Source of the DNA: a bacterium
GTDB taxonomy: Bacteria; Planctomycetota; Planctomycetia; Pirellulales; Pirellulaceae
DNA: 64,000 nucleotides
Assembly (NCBI GenBank): GCA_016124445.1
Contig: WGNR01000020.1
Coordinates: forward strand, 62,001 to 126,000
Reading direction: 5' to 3'
Below are positions 60,124-64,000 of the stretch, one piece after another (positions within the stretch are counted from its first letter, which is position 1; each line of letters opens with the position of its first letter). The position numbers and the translations under genes were made by a program. The notes under the pieces are model-generated. The model worked only from the letters and a program-made list of their open reading frames with translations, searched no databases and was not told where the DNA came from.

Positions 60124-62361
60124 TTAGTTGCCGAAAGGATCGGTTCCACCGAACGGATCGCTCGGCGGAGTTTTAACTTCAGGGGTGTCCGTCGGTGCAG
60201 GTCCGAAAGGATCAGCCGCTGGCTGCATTGCTGGTTGAGCAGCAGGCTGGGCCGCAGGTGCGGCACCAAACGGGTCGTTCATCGGAGCAGCCCCAAAGGG
60301 ATCGCTGCCACCGCCCGGCGGTGTACCGAAGGGGTCGGCACCGGGTGGTGTCATGTTTTCATTGCCGCCGCCAGGAGGCGCACCGAAAGGGTCTGCCCCA
60401 GGAGGCGCTGCGGCCGGAGGAGTACCCAGCGGCGGCTGCATCTCGGATGGCTGGGCACCGAACGGATCGGTAGGTTCGGAATCCAAACTGGGCAGCACCT
60501 GGCCATCGCCACGTTGGAAGAGCAGCTTCACAACGTCAGGACCAAGAGCGTAGGAGATGAAACGAACGCTTCCATCGCAGAAGAGAACATTGAAACCACC
60601 ATCTGCTTGGCCTGCGAGTCCTTTCATTATGTTGTTGAGATCAACTTCCAGATCGGAAGGCTTCGTCCAAATGACCGCCGCATCGTCGTTCGCTTCGACG
60701 ATGAGGGCCGTGTTCGATGTTCCATCTGTGAAGTCAGAAAAGCGTAGTCCTTTGATGCCTGCACCTTGACTTGCTTGCGGACCTGGCTCCTCGAAGGCCA
60801 TCCCTTTACCTACAGGTGCAAGATAGGTCGTGTAACCCTTCGGAGCTCGGCTATTGGGTGAGCGATAGACACCCGGCATGTGGTCGATGAACTGCTTGTT
60901 GTGCTCGCTGTCCCATGGTTCGTCCAGATGGAACTGGTCGTACATTGCACGTTCCTCGACGTACGGAAGGATGTAAACACGCCAAGAGAGTAACTTCTGG
61001 CCGTCAGCATTCGTGCTTGCTTCAGGAGGAAATCCTAAATAGGTGTCATGGTAATTGTGCAACCCCAAGCCGATTTGCTTGAGATTGTTCAGTGAGCTGG
61101 ATCTGGGACGACGAGGGGACATGCCTGGAATTGGTGGCAGATGGTATTTCGGCATCATGGCACTGGTCATCGCGCCGAATGCAGCGACAACTGGGTTGGG
61201 CTTGCTGCTGAAACCTGGATTGCCAATTGGGCCTGGTCCGCCCGAGAAGGGATCATCGGTGGGCATTGCTCCCGGAGGTGCACCCAGTGGCGGTTCGGTT
61301 ACGGAAGGCTGAGCACCAAAAGGATCGGTCGGTTCGGACATCGGCTCAGGGACCGAACCGAATGGATCGGACGTGGTAGGAGTCCCTACTGGTGTATTTG
61401 GCGCCGATGGATTCGCAGGCTGAGGAACATTGCCGAACGGATCATTCGGCATGCTGGGATTGGCCGGTTCCGGGACATTACCAAATGGATCGCTAGGTGT
61501 GCTGGGATTGGCCGGCGGAGGAACGTTGCCGAAAGGATCGGACGGAGTGCTCGGTTGAGCTGGCATCTGAGGACCGCCAAACGGATCGTTCGTGCTCGGC
61601 GCTGGGGTACTCGGAGCCGGCGTGCTTGGTGCGGTGCTGCTGCCACCAAACGGGTCAGCTGTGCTTGGAGCAGGCGTAGTTGGCGCTGGGCTGCCACCGA
61701 ATGGATCGGCTGTGGCAGGCGGCATGGGCATCGGGGTCGAACCACCGAACGGGTCACTGCCGGTGTCGGGCTCCGTCATCGGAGTCGCCGGGGCAGGGGT
61801 TGGCGGCGTCGAGGTCGAATCGCCGCCGAAGGGATCGGTTGAGTCAACCTTCGGGACGTCGACTGGAGCCGGCGCTGGTTTCGCATCACGGTTGCGCAGG
61901 ACAAGATCTTCCTGCCGCTTCAGGTCCTCGAACCGTTTTCGTTCGTCTTCTTTGTTCTTCAGATAGGTCTCGGTCCGAACCTTGTTGCGGAACGATTCCA
62001 GTGCAAGCCGGGCCGAGCCTTGAACGCGTTCCAGCGACTTGCCGATCGGGTAGGCCGAAACACCGCTCAGTTCGAGGCGGGCACCTTTGGTGAAGTTCTG
62101 ATCGGCCGCGTCTTTCTGACCCATGTTGAAATCAGCAAGACCAAGGAAGTAATAGACGCGCGGATCGCTGGTCCCTTCCTCAACGACGGTCTCAAGCAAC
62201 TTCTGGCACTGCTCGTAGTCTCCGCGGAAGAAGGCGTGGACGCCTCGACCGTACATGTCGGTCAGCACGGAATCTTGCGCTTCAGCATTCTGGACTGCGC
62301 TCAGGCTGAGTAGCAAACACAGGCCGAACAAAAAACCGCTGGCGATAACGTTCCTCGTCAT
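60124..62361 (-). CDS. Secreted TPR protein with DPFG repeats and an embedded DUF1559 domain
   Basis: The start at 62361 removes a non-coding N-terminal extension and opens a signal peptide (SAVQNAEA). Order in the 745-residue protein: TPR-like segment (about 30-120: GVHAFFRGDYEQCQKLLETVVEEG), coiled charged helix (about 125-160), a long Pro/Thr/Ser linker with about 14 DPFG units (about 170-365), a DUF1559 domain (about 415-625: SSLNNLKQIGLGLHNYHDTYLGFPPEAS, LFCDGSVRFISYALG), then a second DPFG-rich tail ending DPFGGTDPFGN. Unlike normal DUF1559 proteins it lacks the prepilin N-terminus. Confidence 0.88.
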   Translation of the reverse strand: MTRNVIASGFLFGLCLLLSLSAVQNAEAQDSVLTDMYGRGVHAFFRGDYEQCQKLLETVVEEGTSDPRVYYFLGLADFNMGQKDAADQNFTKGARLELSGVSAYPIGKSLERVQGSARLALESFRNKVRTETYLKNKEDERKRFEDLKRQEDLVLRNRDAKPAPAPVDVPKVDSTDPFGGDSTSTPPTPAPATPMTEPDTGSDPFGGSTPMPMPPATADPFGGSPAPTTPAPSTADPFGGSSTAPSTPAPSTPAPSTNDPFGGPQMPAQPSTPSDPFGNVPPPANPSTPSDPFGNVPEPANPSMPNDPFGNVPQPANPSAPNTPVGTPTTSDPFGSVPEPMSEPTDPFGAQPSVTEPPLGAPPGAMPTDDPFSGGPGPIGNPGFSSKPNPVVAAFGAMTSAMMPKYHLPPIPGMSPRRPRSSSLNNLKQIGLGLHNYHDTYLGFPPEASTNADGQKLLSWRVYILPYVEERAMYDQFHLDEPWDSEHNKQFIDHMPGVYRSPNSRAPKGYTTYLAPVGKGMAFEEPGPQASQGAGIKGLRFSDFTDGTSNTALIVEANDDAAVIWTKPSDLEVDLNNIMKGLAGQADGGFNVLFCDGSVRFISYALGPDVVKLLFQRGDGQVLPSLDSEPTDPFGAQPSEMQPPLGTPPAAAPPGADPFGAPPGGGNENMTPPGADPFGTPPGGGSDPFGAAPMNDPFGAAPAAQPAAQPAMQPAADPFGPAPTDTPEVKTPPSDPFGGTDPFGN
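61240..61850 (-). repeat. DPFG-encoding tandem-like repeat
   Basis: Irregularly spaced copies of a GATCC(G/A)TTCGG-type word (minus strand) encode DPFGG/DPFGN units with Pro/Thr/Ser spacers. A second cluster lies at about 60130-60480 in the same gene. Confidence 0.85.
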
Positions 62362-62759
62362 CAAATTTAACTCCCTGGGTACCAATCGGTTGCCCACGTT
62401 CGAAGGGCGCAAAAGTGAATGAGATTTTGGGAAAGGGGTGTGCACACCGGGGCTGGTCAAGAGGCAGCACCATCTGCCTGACAGAGTCAAATCGTCTGTC
62501 CTTCGTCCCTGAAGAGAACCTTTCGCTGGGCGCTTGTGTGCGTCAGGCCATGCCGTATTTGTCCCCAATCGTGGGACAACAGCATCACGGTATGGTAGTT
62601 GGCGTTGCCCCGGATTGCAAGTTTCGGCCTCCAGCCCGCCCATTCGGGGTAAGTTCCCCGGGGGTGAGGACTTGCGGCACTCGCAGCCATGATAAGATGG
62701 CCTCTGGTTGTTACCCCGGCAAGTCCCCGTCTTAAACCTATCTCAAGGTAGCCCCAACG
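62362..62759. other. Divergent intergenic region (398 bp)
   Basis: Between the DPFG gene (minus) and the DUF2237 gene (plus). It must hold both promoters; no clear boxes, RNA gene or repeat seen. Confidence 0.5.
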
Positions 62760-63122
62760 ATGGCCAAAAATGTGCTTGGAACTGATTTGCAGGCCTGTAG
62801 CCACGACCCCCTGACCGGCTTTTATCGGGACGGATGCTGCAACACGGGGGCCGACGACCTCGGTTTGCACTTGGTTTGCAGCGAAATGACCGAGGAGTTT
62901 CTGTCGTTCTCCAAGCGTGCCGGCAATGATCTTTCGACCCCGAGGCCCGAATTTGGCTTTGTCGGCCTCATACCTGGCAACCGCTGGTGTTTGTGCGCCC
63001 TGCGTTGGAAAGAAGCCTTCGAGGCGGGCGTGGCCCCGGCAGTTGTGCTGGAAGCGACCCATATCTCGACGCTCGAATTCGTCGATTTGGAAGATCTTCA
63101 GGCGCATTCGGTCGATGCCTAA
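62760..63122 (+). CDS. DUF2237 family protein
   Basis: A 120-residue cytosolic protein (MAKNVLGTDLQACSHDPLTG) with the family's conserved Cys/His segments: CCNTGADDLGLHLVC (about 26-40), TPRPEFGFVGLIPGNRWCLCALRW (about 60-83) and ATHISTLEFV. The length equals that of the family. Its function has not been established; the spacing of Cys suggests metal or redox chemistry. A GTAGCCCC-rich leader precedes the ATG with no good ribosome binding site. Confidence 0.9.
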   Translation: MAKNVLGTDLQACSHDPLTGFYRDGCCNTGADDLGLHLVCSEMTEEFLSFSKRAGNDLSTPRPEFGFVGLIPGNRWCLCALRWKEAFEAGVAPAVVLEATHISTLEFVDLEDLQAHSVDA

Positions 63123-63228
63123 GTGCGATTTTCGCGAAAAGAAGCGATTTCGTTGCCATCGGCTGGAAGTTTATGCGAAACTGAAATCCCCTCTAATGGC
63201 CATTCTCTTTGCAAAAGGGACTCCTCTC

Positions 63229-63624
63229 ATGTTCCGTTTTTCTCTCGCTTCGCTGATCGCCGTCGCCCTGCTTACCTCGTCCGCTTGGGCCAAAGAGGCC
63301 GCCGATCTGAGTGGCCAATACCAATGCAAAGGGACCTCGGACCAAGGTGCCGCTTACACCGGGATCGTCGAAATCAAGAAGGTTCGTCAGGGCTATCAGT
63401 TGACCTGGGTCGTCGGAAAAACGAAATACAGCGGTATTGGCTTCGTTCATGACGGCTACATGAGTGTTGCCTGGACGGTCAAAACGCCGCAAGGAACTGC
63501 GATTGGCGTCGTTCAATACAAGGTGCAGAAAAACGGCGTGCTCGAGGGCAAGTGGATCGATCCCGGTCTCAACGGGATCTACGACGAAGTTCTGGTGCCG
63601 ATCGAAAAAGATCGCTTGATCTGA
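63229..63624 (+). CDS. Small secreted beta-rich protein of unknown function
   Basis: The start at 63229 gives a signal peptide (MFRFSLASLIAVALLTSSAWA) and 131 residues. An alternative ATG at 63196 would lengthen it by 11. The mature part is beta-rich with a repeated pattern (YTGIVEIKKVRQGYQLTWVVG, YSGIGFVHDGYMSVAW, IGVVQYKVQKNGVLEGKW). This resembles lipocalin-like or avidin-type small beta barrels seen in planctomycete secreted proteins, which is a guess. Family not recognised. Confidence 0.72.
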   Translation: MFRFSLASLIAVALLTSSAWAKEAADLSGQYQCKGTSDQGAAYTGIVEIKKVRQGYQLTWVVGKTKYSGIGFVHDGYMSVAWTVKTPQGTAIGVVQYKVQKNGVLEGKWIDPGLNGIYDEVLVPIEKDRLI

Positions 63625-63648
63625 GTTCGCCGCCGGCGGGGCACCCAA

Positions 63649-64000
63649 TCATTCGTCCCGAGCCAGACGGATGCTCGGGGATTTTGGTGCATGGACTTGC
63701 TGGTAGAAAGCTTTCCAACCGTCCGGGTTATTGCCGAAGTCTTGCCCATCGCAAAGTTCGATTAGCGCTTGATGGACGCCGCGGTTTTCGACCCGGATCA
63801 GGTCGTAGGCGTTGTCGCTGAGTTGTAAGAACTCGGGCAGGGTTAATCGCCGATAGGTCGATTTCGGTCCTTCGATGTCGAAACGATTCTCTGGTTTCTC
63901 CAGCGTGTAGAAGTAAGTGTAGCGCGACGAATGAGGCGCCAGGTGCCTGGTTTCCAAAGCGGCCGCCAAGGGAAAGATGGCTGTGGGGTAGTCCAGCTCC
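63649..64000 (-). CDS. Partial protein of unknown function (5' end outside the window)
   Basis: The minus-strand frame is open from the window edge to a TGA at 63649, so the visible 116 residues are the C-terminal part. There is no start codon in a sensible place; the TTG at 63969 lies inside continuous coding sequence. The sequence is hydrophilic with segments YTYFYTLEKPENRFDIEG and NPDGWKAFYQQVHAP. No family recognised. Confidence 0.6.
   Translation of the reverse strand, partial: ELDYPTAIFPLAAALETRHLAPHSSRYTYFYTLEKPENRFDIEGPKSTYRRLTLPEFLQLSDNAYDLIRVENRGVHQALIELCDGQDFGNNPDGWKAFYQQVHAPKSPSIRLARDE

Noticed and set aside
62362..62643. N-terminal extension of the DPFG/DUF1559 gene
   Set aside because: The extra 94 residues have no domain or signal and precede a clear signal peptide with a ribosome binding site at 62361.
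1..64000. tRNA, rRNA, CRISPR, toxin-antitoxin or restriction/defence system
   Set aside because: I scanned intergenic regions by eye for tRNA T-arms, regularly spaced repeats and defence-type motifs and saw none. A covariance-model search would be needed to exclude small RNAs.

Overview
This window looks like chromosomal DNA from a planctomycete, most likely Pirellulales (Blastopirellula/Bremerella/Rhodopirellula-like). The markers are three secreted sulfatases, two DUF1559 proteins (one with a prepilin-type N-terminus), three PQQ-like beta-propeller proteins, a lysine/alanine-rich histone-like protein, a Cys/Pro-rich secreted protein, a CxxCH-plus-LRR secreted protein and many lipoproteins. 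The taxonomy is inferred from gene content only. I saw no rRNA, tRNA, CRISPR array, insertion sequence, integrase or phage gene.

Layout. 1-2.9 kb: end of a membrane protein, an LptF/LptG-type permease and a GT39-type glycosyltransferase. 2.9-10.9 kb: seven tightly packed minus-strand genes (RDD, SpoIIM, polytopic protein, DUF4129-like, DUF4350-like, zinc-ribbon MoxR ATPase, DUF58), a candidate envelope system. 11.2-20.9 kb: CorA, a sulfatase, a BRCT-like/MerR/TPR protein, the CxxCH-LRR protein, inositol-phosphate synthase, a class I aminotransferase and a HEAT-like protein. 21.4-29.98 kb: histone-like gene, DEAD-box helicase, an iron-type solute-binding lipoprotein, an HExxH lipoprotein, a PQQ-propeller protein and the divergent epmB/efp pair.

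30-34.7 kb is the accessory-looking part. It holds small and decayed ORFs and a DUF1559-lipoprotein pair. That pair lies between an intact SDR gene and a detached second copy of the same SDR 3' end, 2006 bp away and in the same orientation. 34.9-44.3 kb: a large arylsulfatase, a methyltransferase, a VWA lipoprotein, bioD, the agmatine-to-putrescine pair aguB-aguA, a CsaA-like protein and a receiver-like domain lacking its phospho-acceptor Asp. 44.4-57.5 kb: two large PQQ-propeller proteins, a cupin, the Cys-rich secreted protein, a third sulfatase, an orphan periplasmic binding protein next to a chemoreceptor, and an FGE-fold protein without the usual active-site Cys. 57.7-64 kb: a large secreted PPC-type protein, a TPR protein with DPFG repeats around an embedded DUF1559 domain, DUF2237, a small secreted protein and one gene cut by the window edge.

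Gene starts were moved inward from the longest open frame wherever a signal peptide, ribosome binding site or start-stop overlap indicated a better one. Rho-independent terminators or strong hairpins separate several convergent pairs.
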